From contig NZ_RKLT01000022.1 of assembly GCF_019599505.1 (NCBI RefSeq), positions 1-51,724 of the forward strand: a stretch of 51,724 nucleotides of DNA. The letters are read 5' to 3'. Below the pieces are notes generated by a model. That model made no database searches and had not been told where the DNA came from. It was given only the letters and a program-made list of their open reading frames with translations. Positions 8,198-16,590 of the stretch are shown piece by piece; positions within the stretch are counted from its first letter, which is position 1; every line of letters starts with the position of its first letter. The position numbers were made by a program, and so were the translations under genes. The DNA is from Haloarcula nitratireducens. Lineage in GTDB: Archaea; Halobacteriota; Halobacteria; Halobacteriales; Haloarculaceae.

Positions 8198-8554
8198 ATG
8201 ACGACACTCTACGAACGACTCGGCGGTGAAGACGCAATCGCGGCGGTTGTGGACTCGTTTTACGACCGTGTGCTCGATGATGACCGCGTCGCGCACTTTT
8301 TCGAGGAGACTGATATGCAACAGCAGCGGGCCCACCAGACACAGTTTTTGAGTTCGATTATGGGTGGACCTGTGACGTATTCCGGTGGGGAGATGAACGA
8401 GGCTCATCGCCATCTGGATATTCACCCCAAACACTTCGCGGTCATCGCTGAGTTGCTTGCGGAGACGATGGTCGAATTCGATATTGCGGAGTCGGATCGG
8501 CAGGCCGTGCTTGATGCACTCACGCAGTACGAGGACGCTGTTATACAGTGTTAG
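8198..8554 (+). CDS. Group I truncated haemoglobin
   Basis: A 118-residue protein from ATG 8198 (MTTLYERLGGEDAIAAVVDS); the frame extends upstream, but family members start here. The 'LYERLGG' opening, the FY pair at residues 21-22 (helix B, distal tyrosine) and the proximal haem ligand His70 in EAHRHLDI are all present, with PxHF after it. The length equals the family norm of about 120. Such 2/2 globins bind O2 or NO and are proposed to detoxify nitric oxide or help oxygen handling. It appears monocistronic. Confidence 0.9.
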   Translation: MTTLYERLGGEDAIAAVVDSFYDRVLDDDRVAHFFEETDMQQQRAHQTQFLSSIMGGPVTYSGGEMNEAHRHLDIHPKHFAVIAELLAETMVEFDIAESDRQAVLDALTQYEDAVIQC

Positions 8555-8574
8555 ACTCGCAGTAGGTGAAGAGT

Positions 8575-8636
8575 CTCTGTTGACCCTCTGTTCTTCAGAC
8601 AGTATCTCGCGTGAAACAGCTGCTAGTTAGGTGTGC
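8575..8636. repeat. IS6-like terminal-region fragment
   Basis: The phrase cagtatctcgcgtgaaacag followed by ctgctagttaggtgtgc recurs at 31010-31040 (behind an intact ggctctgttgaaaccctatt end) and at 17995-18045. The 31.0-kb copy shows that this is the sub-terminal part of an element whose tip is GGCTCTGTTGAAA. Here the tip itself is degenerate (tctgttgaccctctgt). Confidence 0.45.
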
Positions 8637-8942
8637 TTAGATGCCGGCCGAGTAACGACCGTACTGGTAGGCGAGCCACAGGAGTACCGCCGGGATTGCA
8701 ATGAATTTCAGGACATCGAACAGCAGGCTATAGAATACAATCGTCTCACCAATTGAACCAAGCTCAGGGAGCCACACCGGGAACTCCGTCGATCCTTGGC
8801 GAACACCCTCAACTGCGAGTGTGAGTAGCCGTTCACCGATCACGACCATGGTCAGCAGGCCGAGCAGGGCCATTCCCGGCCGACGGAGGGATGGTTCCTC
8901 ACGGAACGACGCTATCAGGGCCATTGGAGTGAAAACGGTCAT
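8637..8942 (-). CDS. Small membrane protein, function unknown
   Basis: A 101-residue protein with two or three predicted membrane helices: about 24-44 (MALLGLLTMVVIGERLLTLA) and 68-92 (TIVFYSLLFDVLKFIAIPAV). Short charged ends (SFREEPSLRR, YQYGRYSAGI) flank them. It has no signal peptide and no recognised motif. The stop codon adjoins the IS6-like fragment on its right in the direction of translation, so the original C-terminus may have been altered. The family is not recognised. Confidence 0.5.
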   Translation of the reverse strand: MTVFTPMALIASFREEPSLRRPGMALLGLLTMVVIGERLLTLAVEGVRQGSTEFPVWLPELGSIGETIVFYSLLFDVLKFIAIPAVLLWLAYQYGRYSAGI

Positions 8943-9039
8943 CTATCGGGATGTGCTTTGTGGTGCTTCCATTGTTCATCTCATCCCGATTGGTATCGCT
9001 ACAGACTGTATTCACCAAGCTACTTGTATCAGATTTTGA

Positions 9040-9056
9040 GGGTTTCAATAGAACCG
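9040..9056. repeat. Solo degenerate IS6-like end
   Basis: AGGGTTTCAATAGAACC resembles the right tip GGGTTTCAACAGAGCC of the elements seen at 9826 and elsewhere. No partner end with matching flanks was found within a short distance. Confidence 0.3.
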
Positions 9057-9152
9057 GCGCTTCAACGAACCACAGCTCCGGAAGGATACACGCTGTCTTC
9101 GGGCGGAACTACTTACCGGCCAGCGAGCACACAGCGACAGGGTGGTACGACG

Positions 9153-9387
9153 CTACTCGTCGATTAGCGTCTCGCCGCATGCAGGACAGGCGGCGCCGTC
9201 GGTTGTAGTATCGAGATTGGGCTGTTCTCCGGTCCAACCACACATCGCACATTGTAGGAGATTGGGTCCAGACACTGGGACTGGGAACGTCCGGCGCTGG
9301 GCCAAAAAGTGTGGTGCTGGGGTAGGCGCTCTCCTCGACTACAGTTCGCTGGCACATTTGACAGGTTCTGTTGTCGAGGACGTGGTT
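9153..9387 (-). pseudogene. Frameshifted double zinc-ribbon protein
   Basis: Reading leftwards from about 9387, one frame gives NRTCQMCQRTVVEESAYPST. A different frame then gives LLQCAMCGWTGEQPNLDTTT and ACPACGETLIDE, stopping at 9153. Together these supply three CxxC pairs, the normal content of a haloarchaeal double zinc ribbon. The switch of frame falls around 9260-9290 (GPAPDVPSPS region), so the gene looks broken by a small indel. A GTG within the second frame could still start a 40-residue peptide with two CxxC pairs. Confidence 0.5.
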
Positions 9388-9587
9388 TACCCAGCCCGCT
9401 CTTTGGCAGCTTCGACTGCCTCGTTTCGCTCTTCCAGCAGTTCTTGTACTTCGAGTGACAGTGTCCGATGTCGTCTGTCTCCGATTAGTGTAATGCTCCC
9501 GTTGGTCTCGTTTGCGTGGACTGCGATTGTGGATTCTCGTACCTGCGAGTGGGCCGCCAATTTTTCGCCCGTATTGTCTACTACTCT
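9387..9587 (-). pseudogene. N-terminally truncated small protein of unknown family
   Basis: An open minus-strand frame of 66 residues (IAVHANETNGSITLIGDRRH, then LSLEVQELLEERNEAVEAAK) ends with TAA at 9387-9389. It has regular haloarchaeal composition and a helical, charged C-terminus, but no ATG, GTG or TTG start before an in-frame stop at 9588-9590. It most likely lost its beginning through a rearrangement next to the MITE cluster. The family is not recognised. Confidence 0.4.
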
Positions 9588-9701
9588 CTACGCTCGTCCA
9601 CAGAGTCGCTGGGACGATCTGCTACGTCTATTAGGGAGCGCATCAACGCAGACGGCCTGCACTTGGTCTTGAGACAGAAGAGGACGATGTGCTGGTGAAG
9701 T

Positions 9702-9826
9702 GGCTTTGTTGAAACCCTCTCGCTGTCTTGCGGTTTGCCGAGGGGCCAGTTTCGTAGCGGATCCGTCCCAGCTGATTGGAAGAGTCGCTCTGCTCAATGT
9801 CAACTTTGAAAGATTTCAACAGAGCC
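9702..9826. mobile_element. 125-bp MITE with IS6-type ends
   Basis: The left tip GGCTTTGTTGAAA (9702-9714) and the right tip TTTCAACAGAGCC (9814-9826) are inverted repeats matching at 12 of 13 positions. The 8-bp sequence GGTGAAGT is found directly on both sides (9694-9701 and 9827-9834), a perfect target-site duplication. The inside is too short to code for a transposase. Tip sequence and 8-bp duplication are those expected of IS6-family elements, so a full IS6-type element elsewhere in the genome presumably moved it. Confidence 0.85.
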
Positions 9827-9980
9827 GGTGAAGTGTGTACTGTCGTTTCGAGAACTTCGAAGAGTAACGAGCGACAGCTCGGCGTGCCAAGTGCATTGTT
9901 TGCTTAACGAACCAGAGCAACCGCGATTTCGGGAGGGTTTCCATCCGGTCAGACTACCGGACGTACCTGTAACTCCCTGA

Positions 9981-9997
9981 TGATTTCAACAGAGCCG
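9981..9997. repeat. Solo IS6-like end
   Basis: GATTTCAACAGAGCCG here repeats the right tip of the MITE exactly. A possible left partner was not found to its left beyond the complete MITE itself, so this is either a solo remnant or the end of a nested insertion. Confidence 0.45.
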
Positions 9998-10165
9998 AAC
10001 CAAGCTGTTCTTGACGGTGCCAACCCGTTCATCTGGCTTGTTGAAGATTCGAACGTACCCAATAAGCCGCCGCTGTCAGGTGATTCGTCTCCTAGTTAAA
10101 GACGGATAGTTCAGGTCACAGGGTTTAGAAAGTCCTATACGACTGGGATTCAAGAATTCGGCAAA

Positions 10166-10939
10166 ATGAAGGCGATAAAGCTTGATATGGTCCAGTACGA
10201 TTGCCCGTACATCAGGACCAGTCGCAAACACGACGTCGCCTTCCATACCCAACACTGGGAGTTCAATCAAGCCGACCGCACGCTCGAGACGCGATTGCTC
10301 GCAATCGGAGAGTCTCCCAAAGAGTTACACTGCGCATTAGAAACCCTCGACGACTACGAAATGCTTCGGGGATACGATCTCCTCTCTCGGAAACAGAACA
10401 CGGCGCTCATCCGGTCGCAGATAGACGAAACAGACGCTATGCGGGCAATTCGGGAGAACGACGGCTATGTGACTGGTCCGTTCGTGGTCCGAAACGGTAG
10501 TGAAATCTGGAACGTTGGCTTCGATCGAGAGCGGGCGGCTGAAGATGCCCTTTCCGAACTCGACGCCTCGAACGAGTTTACGGTCAGGGGCGACGACTCG
10601 ATCCATATCGACGATTTCTTCGATATCCTCCAAAACGTCGAATCTCTCGGTGCGATGCTTCGGGCGCTCCAGGACCTCACAGATACAGAACGCGAGACGC
10701 TCGAGGCCTCAGTCAAGAAAGGATACTTCTCGACGCCACGGGGAGCAACGCTCGACGACGTTGCCGAGGAATTCGACATCTCGAAGATGGGAGCCTCCAA
10801 GAACCTCCGCCGTAGTCAGCGAAAGGTACTTCGTCAAGTCGTCCGCGTGATGAACGATGTCGAAGCCCAGATGCAGTTACAGGACGAGACATCGACTCCG
10901 CAGTGGGAGCCAGAAACCGCCGATCACCCCCAGGAATAA
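10166..10939 (+). CDS. Bat-type HTH_10 transcriptional regulator
   Basis: A 257-residue protein. The N-terminal about 155 residues are an alpha-beta sensor-like domain without recognised motifs. Residues about 165-225 are an HTH_10 domain of the bacterio-opsin-activator type (LTDTERETLEASVKKGYFST, then LDDVAEEFDISKMGASKNLR). The stop codon (10937-10939) abuts the last codon of the convergent CoA-transferase gene with no gap. Regulators of this class often control the neighbouring catabolic genes, so it is a good candidate for control of the 10.9-17.6 kb set. The ligand is unknown. Confidence 0.85.
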   Translation: MKAIKLDMVQYDCPYIRTSRKHDVAFHTQHWEFNQADRTLETRLLAIGESPKELHCALETLDDYEMLRGYDLLSRKQNTALIRSQIDETDAMRAIRENDGYVTGPFVVRNGSEIWNVGFDRERAAEDALSELDASNEFTVRGDDSIHIDDFFDILQNVESLGAMLRALQDLTDTERETLEASVKKGYFSTPRGATLDDVAEEFDISKMGASKNLRRSQRKVLRQVVRVMNDVEAQMQLQDETSTPQWEPETADHPQE

Positions 10940-11704
10940 TCAGCGAATGACGCCGCGTGGGTCGATTTCGTCGCGCAGGAGACGCAACTGTTCCGCGCTC
11001 GGTTCCGGACTCCGGTCGTACTCGCCGACATGAATCTGGAAGCTGCTCTCCTCATTGATCGTCGTCTCTTCTACATCCGGATGTAAAAACTCGAGTGTCA
11101 GCTCCCGGTTCTCATCGAAGCCGTAGACGCCATACTGGGTGATGACGTGTCTCGGCCCGGTTTCGGCAGGTAGTCCAGCCTCTTCGCGTGCGCCCGGCCC
11201 CTCGAGGTAGCCCGGTGTGGTGCGAAAGTCAAGCTCTTCCACGAAACTCGTCTCGTCTTGGTGCATCGTGACAATCGTTTCGTTGGCGAGCGACCCGATG
11301 TCGTTTGCGCCGCCGCTGCCCGGGAACCTGACGGTCGGACACTCCCAGTCGCCGATGACCGTCGAGTTGAGGTTACCCCGGCGGTCGATTTGTGCGGCCC
11401 CGAGAAAGCCGTAGTCGACGAAGCCGGCGCTCATGAAAGACATGACATCGTGCATCCCGGCGGCTTTTACGCCTCTATGAAAGGTCCGCTCGTCGCCGAC
11501 CGAAATCGGCAGCTCGGGCGCCTCTGGGCCAATGCCACCGGCCTCGTAGATCATGGTCGCGTCGGGCGCGTGCGTTCGCTGTGCGAGCATTGCCGCAAGC
11601 ATCGGCATCCCCGTCCCGACGATGAGCGTACTCTCGTCTTCGATGAGGCTTGCAGCGACGGTCGTCAGAAGTTCGGTCGACGTATACTCCTCGCTCATTC
11701 CCAT
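10940..11704 (-). CDS. Class I CoA-transferase, beta subunit
   Basis: A 254-residue GctB/IpdB-like protein; a second ATG two codons in (MSEEYTS) is also possible. Glu54 in MIYEAGGIGPE fits the active-site glutamate of family I CoA-transferases, which forms a glutamyl-CoA thioester. LIVGTGMPMLAAMLAQ and FPGSGGANDIGSLAN are typical loops. It pairs with the upstream alpha subunit (10-base overlap) to move CoA from acyl-CoA to a free acid. In this setting acetoacetate or a related beta-keto acid is a plausible substrate (inference). Confidence 0.85.
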   Translation of the reverse strand: MGMSEEYTSTELLTTVAASLIEDESTLIVGTGMPMLAAMLAQRTHAPDATMIYEAGGIGPEAPELPISVGDERTFHRGVKAAGMHDVMSFMSAGFVDYGFLGAAQIDRRGNLNSTVIGDWECPTVRFPGSGGANDIGSLANETIVTMHQDETSFVEELDFRTTPGYLEGPGAREEAGLPAETGPRHVITQYGVYGFDENRELTLEFLHPDVEETTINEESSFQIHVGEYDRSPEPSAEQLRLLRDEIDPRGVIR

Positions 11705-12717
11705 TCACCTCCTTCGAGGCCGCCCACGTCCGGGCGGTCGTAGTTCTCGATCGCTTCGAGGTCGGCAAGTCGCTCCTCGCCACCGACAGCCTCGAGATAC
11801 TCTTCGAAGTCCTCAGTTCCGGTAACGTAGCGCTCGAGGTACTCCTCGAGGCCTTCTTCAGTCGTCGTGAGGTCCATCCACTCTTCGAGGTGGTCTTCGT
11901 CGAAGTAGTATTGGTAAGGCATCTCACCAGGGTGACTCCCGTAGGGCGCTTCGACGACCGCATCGACGAGGAAGTAGGGAATCTCGACGTCTTTGGGCCG
12001 ATCCCGGAGTTCGTCGCTGTCGACGATTTCCTCGGCAGTAATAATCAGGCGTTTCGCTGCTCCTGCAAGTTCCGGGTCCTCAACGCTGATGCCGTCGATG
12101 ACAGCGTTGCCGTACTCGTCGGCTTTCGAAACGTGGATGCAGACGGTATCGGGGTAACAGGCGGGCACGAGTGTGATTGGGTCGCCGGTCCAGGGTGCTT
12201 CGACAATCTTCGCCGCACTCTTCTCGAAGGTCTCCGTCCCCGCGAGAATTCGAGCGGGGACGAAGGGGACGCCCATTTTCGCGGCAAGAAACCGCCACTG
12301 AAGGGTTGCGTTGCTCGCTTCGGCGACGACTTCGACATCGCCCTCTTCGACTCGCCGGCGACCTGCAGGGGCGAGTCCACGAGTTTCGTGAGCGAAACAG
12401 TAGGCGGCTTCGACCTTCGAGACCGCACCCGCTGCGATCAGCAGGTCGGCGTCGAAGACGGTCGTCTTCCCCGAGAGTGTCAGGTCCTCAATGTCTTGCC
12501 TGACGATTTCGTGGAGGATCGGCGTCGAGATTCGAACGTGGCCGAAGCCGCCGCTAGCGAGGAGGTCACCGTTGTCAACGAACCGCTCGACCGCTTCGCT
12601 CGCGGACATCCGTTTGTCCTCGAATGCACGTGAGCGCTTTTCGCGGTTCCATTTTCTGACATCGTCGGGGTGTTCCCAGCCAACGAGTTCGCCATCGCCT
12701 TCGTCGATGACGTTCAT
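11695..12717 (-). CDS. Class I CoA-transferase, alpha subunit
   Basis: A 340-residue GctA-like protein. It has the N-terminal glycine-rich strand (LLASGGFGHVRISTPILHEI), a central CoA-pocket region (GDPITLVPACYPDTVCIHVS) and the family C-terminal phrase GSHPGEMPYQYYFDEDHLEE. It lacks the catalytic glutamate, as expected, because that lies in the beta subunit encoded next. The start overlaps the end of the OB-fold gene by 4 bases, so translation is probably coupled. Close relatives include glutaconate and cholesterol-ring CoA-transferases, so the exact substrate is open. Confidence 0.85.
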   Translation of the reverse strand: MNVIDEGDGELVGWEHPDDVRKWNREKRSRAFEDKRMSASEAVERFVDNGDLLASGGFGHVRISTPILHEIVRQDIEDLTLSGKTTVFDADLLIAAGAVSKVEAAYCFAHETRGLAPAGRRRVEEGDVEVVAEASNATLQWRFLAAKMGVPFVPARILAGTETFEKSAAKIVEAPWTGDPITLVPACYPDTVCIHVSKADEYGNAVIDGISVEDPELAGAAKRLIITAEEIVDSDELRDRPKDVEIPYFLVDAVVEAPYGSHPGEMPYQYYFDEDHLEEWMDLTTTEEGLEEYLERYVTGTEDFEEYLEAVGGEERLADLEAIENYDRPDVGGLEGGEWE

Positions 12718-13109
12718 TGATCACTCACCTCGCCCACGGGACAAAACGCGACGAACCGCTTGCCGCTCGTCTCCGCTTCAAGCACCGTCGCCTCGACTTC
12801 GAGGCCAGTCTCGACGGCTTTGGGGTCGGATCCGGTGACCCGTCCCGTCAGCGTCACGGGGCCGAACTCGACAAGCGCAATCACGTAGGGAGCGTCCGCT
12901 CCGAAATCGGGGTGGGGAACACGGATAACCGTTTTCGACTCCACCGTCCCAGTTTCCGGGAGCGGTTCGCGCTCGAGGTCGGCTGCTTCCCCCGTCATAG
13001 CCGGCGGGACGAGTGCCTGTCCGTCGCAATGGAGGTAGTAACCCTCGCTGGCCTCAAGTGCATCCAGCCAAGCGTCGTAGCCGGCCTCGCGAGCTATCTC
13101 GACGCTCAT
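12714..13109 (-). CDS. OB-fold (DUF35-type) thiolase partner with lost zinc cysteines
   Basis: A 131-residue protein. The N-terminal helix (AGYDAWLDALEASEGYYLHC) and the C-terminal OB-fold (LPETGTVESKTVIRVPHPDF, ALVEFGPVTLTGRVTG) match the small subunit of haloarchaeal ketothiolases. The zinc ribbon between them normally has four cysteines, but only one remains (HCDGQALVPPAMTGEAADL), so metal binding is unlikely. In this family the OB-fold subunit is needed for thiolase activity and probably helps bind acyl-CoA. It overlaps both neighbours by 4 bases. Confidence 0.8.
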   Translation of the reverse strand: MSVEIAREAGYDAWLDALEASEGYYLHCDGQALVPPAMTGEAADLEREPLPETGTVESKTVIRVPHPDFGADAPYVIALVEFGPVTLTGRVTGSDPKAVETGLEVEATVLEAETSGKRFVAFCPVGEVSDQ

Positions 13110-14275
13110 CTCGCCACCTCCAAGACGTGGACGGCGGCTGTTGCGACCGTCCCACCTGCGTTGTGGGTCACACCGACCTCCGCACCGGGAACCGCGTTGG
13201 CGTTCGGGTGAGTTCCAGCGAGCAGTTTGGTCAGCTCGACGAGCTGGCCGACGCCCGTCGCACCGACTGGATGACCCTTCGCTTTCAACCCACCGGAGAG
13301 GTTAGTCGGCAGCTGCCCGTCGTGGGCCGTTTCCCCATCGCGGGCTGCCGTGATTGCTTCGCCGGGCTGGTAAAATCCCAGTGCCTCGAGTGCGAGGACT
13401 TCAGCGATCGTAAAGCAGTCGTGGACCTCGGCAACGTCCACGTCGTCAGCGGTCACATCGGCGCCGCTGTAGGCGGCCTGCGCGGCCGATTCGGCCGCTT
13501 TCGTCCTCGTCAAGTCCTCACGTTCTTGCAGGGAGAGCGAGTCTGTCCCGCGTCCGGAGCCGGTAATCGCGACCGCGGGGCTGAGGTTATGTTCGGCCGC
13601 ATACTCGCCCGAGATGAGGACAGCCGCCGCAGCCCCGTCAGAAATCGGACAGGCATCGAGTAAGCCGAGCGGATCGGCGACCTGTGGTGTCTCGAGGACG
13701 TCTGCAACGCTGATTTCGTTGTGGAACTGCGCGTTCGGGTTGGTCGCCGCGTTCTCGTGGTTTTTCACGGCAATGTGTGCGAGGTCTTCGCGCGTGCCGC
13801 CGAACCGTTCCATGTAGGCATCCGCAAGTAATGCGTACGCTCCGGGGAACGTCAGGCCGGGACGCCCCTCGTGGAGTTCGTCTGCGGCCCGAGCGAGTGC
13901 TGCCGTCGTCTCCGCGGTCTCGAGGTTTGTCATTCGTTCGAGCCCGCCAACGAGGACGACATCGGCCGCGCCGCTCTCGATTGCCCGGACACCGTCGGCG
14001 ACGGCGTAGCCACCAGAGGCACACGCGTTCTCGACGCGTGTCGCCTCAAGACCTGTCGTCCCGATTCCGGAGGCCATCAGTGGAGCTTGATGACTCTGTC
14101 TCTCTGCGGTTTCGCCCATATAGTTGCCGTAGTAGAGGGCATCGATGTCCGAACTCGATACGGCGCTTTCCGCGAGTGCGCTCGAGCGCGCCTCGGCGAA
14201 CAGTTCCCGGCCGGTTCGGCCGGCATGGTCACCAAACGTGGTCGTACCGACACCAGCTATCAGTATCTCTGCCAT
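13106..14275 (-). CDS. Thiolase (SCPx-like acyl-CoA acetyltransferase), catalytic subunit
   Basis: 389 residues from ATG 14275 (MAEILIAGVGTTTFGDHAGR); the frame runs further upstream without family likeness. The nucleophile is Cys85 in VENACASGG. The second site is the His in VAEVHDCF (about 295), and GHPVGATG (about 340) carries the third catalytic His. This is the lipid-transfer-type thiolase that works with an OB-fold subunit, encoded directly downstream. The reaction is cleavage of a beta-ketoacyl-CoA to acetyl-CoA or the reverse condensation. Neighbouring CoA-transferase genes favour the breakdown direction. Confidence 0.9.
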   Translation of the reverse strand: MAEILIAGVGTTTFGDHAGRTGRELFAEARSSALAESAVSSSDIDALYYGNYMGETAERQSHQAPLMASGIGTTGLEATRVENACASGGYAVADGVRAIESGAADVVLVGGLERMTNLETAETTAALARAADELHEGRPGLTFPGAYALLADAYMERFGGTREDLAHIAVKNHENAATNPNAQFHNEISVADVLETPQVADPLGLLDACPISDGAAAAVLISGEYAAEHNLSPAVAITGSGRGTDSLSLQEREDLTRTKAAESAAQAAYSGADVTADDVDVAEVHDCFTIAEVLALEALGFYQPGEAITAARDGETAHDGQLPTNLSGGLKAKGHPVGATGVGQLVELTKLLAGTHPNANAVPGAEVGVTHNAGGTVATAAVHVLEVAR

Positions 14276-14489
14276 TACTGGAGAAAGGGACTCTAGCGGC
14301 GAAAACCGGCGGGTTGATATGTATACCAACCCGGAACCGTAGGCACTAACGACGGACTAGAAAACGGAGTAGTCGGAACGGCTCGGACAATCATTGTAAT
14401 CATTGGTTAGACAGCCGTCATAGAATCTCTCGAAAACAGGGCACAGCCGTGCTTGGTGACAGCGAGGGGGGCGGTCAGCGAGGAACCGC

Positions 14490-14561
14490 CTATATCTTCA
14501 AGAAGAGCACGATCAGGTTAATTACCACCATTGCGACGAAGCCAACGAGCCAGAGTTCCAT
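14490..14561 (-). CDS. 23-residue membrane peptide beside the symporter
   Basis: The frame encodes MELWLVGFVAMVVINLIVLF plus LKI, a single membrane helix with almost no charged residues. A strong Shine-Dalgarno-like cggaggtgagag sits just before its ATG, which is rare in haloarchaea and argues for real translation. It begins 14 bases after the stop of the sodium:solute symporter, in the same direction. By analogy with other tiny transporter-associated peptides it may bind the symporter in the membrane (inference). Confidence 0.6.
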   Translation of the reverse strand: MELWLVGFVAMVVINLIVLFLKI

Positions 14562-14575
14562 ATCTCTCACCTCCG

Positions 14576-16090
14576 TTAGAGTTTGAAGATGGGTTTGACG
14601 TGCTCCGGAACGTTTTCACCGCTCGCTCCGTCAGTCAGGTACGAGACGAAAATTGTCACGGAGATCGAAACCGCGATCGCGATGAAGTAAAAGTCCATCC
14701 CGATCGGGAACGAGTATCCGAGCTGTGTCGCAGTCAGCAGCGTGATGTTGAGCAGGAGTGAGGAGGCAAGGCCGGCAGTAACGCCCTCTCGGCTTGCACC
14801 CTTCCAAAGCAGGCCGACGACCACCGCGGGGATCGTCCCACTAACGAACGTTCCCCAGCCGAAGGTGCCAAGGATCGCGACAAGGTGGCCACCGTACAAT
14901 CCGAATATCACCGCTCCGACGCCGACAACGAGGACCGCGGCCCGACCCAGCCACGTTTCCCGCTGTTCGGAGAGATCCCAGCCCATTGCCCGCACGAAGT
15001 CACGGGCGATCGCGCCCGAGGCGACTGACAGGAAGAACGCGGCGGTGGACATAATCGCAGCGACCAGCCCCGCGTAGATAATCATTTGCAGGGCAATGTG
15101 CAACCGTTCGACGAACTCGAAGGCAGCCATGTCAGGATCCGCAAGCGGTTCGACCGTTCCGGAGGCGACCAAATAGAGCGCAATGATGCCAATGAGTAAC
15201 CAGAGGAGACTCCCGACCGCATAGGTGACACCACTAACGAGACCGACGGTTCGCAGTCCCTTTGGATTGTCGATCGAGAACATCCGCTGTAGAACCTGAG
15301 GCTGACCCATGACGCCGATACTGAAGACAATTGGCCAGATCAGCAGTAAACCGGGAGCGGAGCCTTCAGCAAGCCCCCAGCCATCGAGCATCTGCGGAGT
15401 GAAGGCCTTTGTCACGTCTTCACCCGTGAGTTCGCCGGCCTCGATAACGGTCATGGTCGTGTTTTCCATCCCACCGGCAATCTGGAAAAACCCGACAATG
15501 ACACCGACGACGCCTATGAGCATCACCGCACCTGTGTACGCCCCTGCAAGTTGGGCCGATGCCATCCCGCCGACGGCAACGTAGACGATTATCAGCCCGA
15601 ACACAAGCCAGACAGCGGTCTCCATCGAGATTCCGAGGATCACCGAGAGGACGTAGCCGCCGCCAGCGACTTGCGAGGCGAGGTAGGCCCAACACGCGAT
15701 AAAGAGGATTACCGCGAGTATTCCTCGAATCGCGCCGCTGTTAAATCGCTCGTCGGCAATGTCCCCGAGCGTGCCAATATTGGCAACGTCGGCCATCCCG
15801 CGAACGCGCTTGCCGACGATCCAGTAGGCCATTGCGAACCCGAGACCGCTGGCGAAGGTCATCCACAGCGAAGACGTGCCCATCTGATAGACGAGCCCCG
15901 GACCGCCGATAAACCCGAAGGCGCTCATGATTCCAGACATGCTCGCGAGGGTGATGACCGCTGCACCGAACATTTTCGTCGCACCGTAAAACTCATCCGA
16001 GGAGTCGATCAGGCGCTGGCTATACAGGCCGACAGCGAACACCGAGAGGATAAACACCGCGACGAAACCGGGAACGAGCACGTTGCTCAT
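14576..16090 (-). CDS. Sodium:solute symporter (SSS family)
   Basis: A 504-residue protein with about 13 predicted membrane helices, starting MSNVLVPGFVAVFILSVFAV. The family patterns RLIDSSDEFYGATKMFGAAV (first loop and helix) and FIGGPGLVYQMGTSSLWMTF are seen. SSS members use the sodium gradient to import organic acids, proline, sugars or similar. Its position with SDR, thiolase and CoA-transferase genes suggests a short hydroxy- or keto-acid (inference). Its start overlaps the small membrane gene by 4 bases. Confidence 0.9.
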   Translation of the reverse strand: MSNVLVPGFVAVFILSVFAVGLYSQRLIDSSDEFYGATKMFGAAVITLASMSGIMSAFGFIGGPGLVYQMGTSSLWMTFASGLGFAMAYWIVGKRVRGMADVANIGTLGDIADERFNSGAIRGILAVILFIACWAYLASQVAGGGYVLSVILGISMETAVWLVFGLIIVYVAVGGMASAQLAGAYTGAVMLIGVVGVIVGFFQIAGGMENTTMTVIEAGELTGEDVTKAFTPQMLDGWGLAEGSAPGLLLIWPIVFSIGVMGQPQVLQRMFSIDNPKGLRTVGLVSGVTYAVGSLLWLLIGIIALYLVASGTVEPLADPDMAAFEFVERLHIALQMIIYAGLVAAIMSTAAFFLSVASGAIARDFVRAMGWDLSEQRETWLGRAAVLVVGVGAVIFGLYGGHLVAILGTFGWGTFVSGTIPAVVVGLLWKGASREGVTAGLASSLLLNITLLTATQLGYSFPIGMDFYFIAIAVSISVTIFVSYLTDGASGENVPEHVKPIFKL

Positions 16091-16590
16091 TGATTAGGTA
16101 CCTCCACGGACTCGTCGACATCCTGTGTCTGGCTCCCCGTGTTCACCTGTTCGACTTCCTCAAGGAATCGGTTCCACTCTTCATCTGGCAGGAAGTGTTT
16201 CCGGAAGTAAATTCCGTAGGCAAGTGTGACTGTCATGAATCCGCCGACCCAGTATAGCCAGTAGGCTGCGGCGAAAGATGGATGCATACCGGTAATCAGA
16301 AACTCCGGAGAGGTGCCTGCGAATGCGTTCGAATAGTACTCAGTTAGGGCGAACGCCGATAGTTGGAGACCTGTCCAGATGCCAAGAGGATAGACGAGCA
16401 ACTTCGTCGAAATTGTCCCGTTGGAACTCGCACCGATGACGAACCACGGTACGAAGAGAAACGCCGAGACGAGCAAGGCGCTGAACCAGCGGCCAATCAG
16501 CCCGAGCACGAGCACAGTCGTCCACAGGACACCGCTTGTGAGCATCAGCTCCGAGGTTATTCCCTCGACGTCGACCTTACCGTCTAACAC
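16087..16590 (-). CDS. Small membrane protein, symporter partner
   Basis: 167 residues with four predicted membrane helices: about 15-33 (MLTSGVLWTTVLVLGLIGRW), 35-55, 68-88 and 105-127, then a soluble acidic tail (EVEQVNTGSQTQDVDESVEV). Its end overlaps the symporter start (ATGA). Haloarchaeal and bacterial SSS genes are often preceded by a short membrane protein that helps assembly or coupling, and this fits. Direct function is unproven and the family name was not identified. Confidence 0.65.
   Translation of the reverse strand: MLDGKVDVEGITSELMLTSGVLWTTVLVLGLIGRWFSALLVSAFLFVPWFVIGASSNGTISTKLLVYPLGIWTGLQLSAFALTEYYSNAFAGTSPEFLITGMHPSFAAAYWLYWVGGFMTVTLAYGIYFRKHFLPDEEWNRFLEEVEQVNTGSQTQDVDESVEVPNQ

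Noticed and set aside
12177..12633. Antisense frames over the CoA-transferase gene
   Set aside because: They mirror a strongly coding gene with high third-position GC, which creates false frames.
13777..14349. Long plus-strand frame opposite the thiolase gene
   Set aside because: It is rich in Arg and Pro, has no haloarchaeal acidic bias and lies wholly antisense to a well-conserved thiolase.
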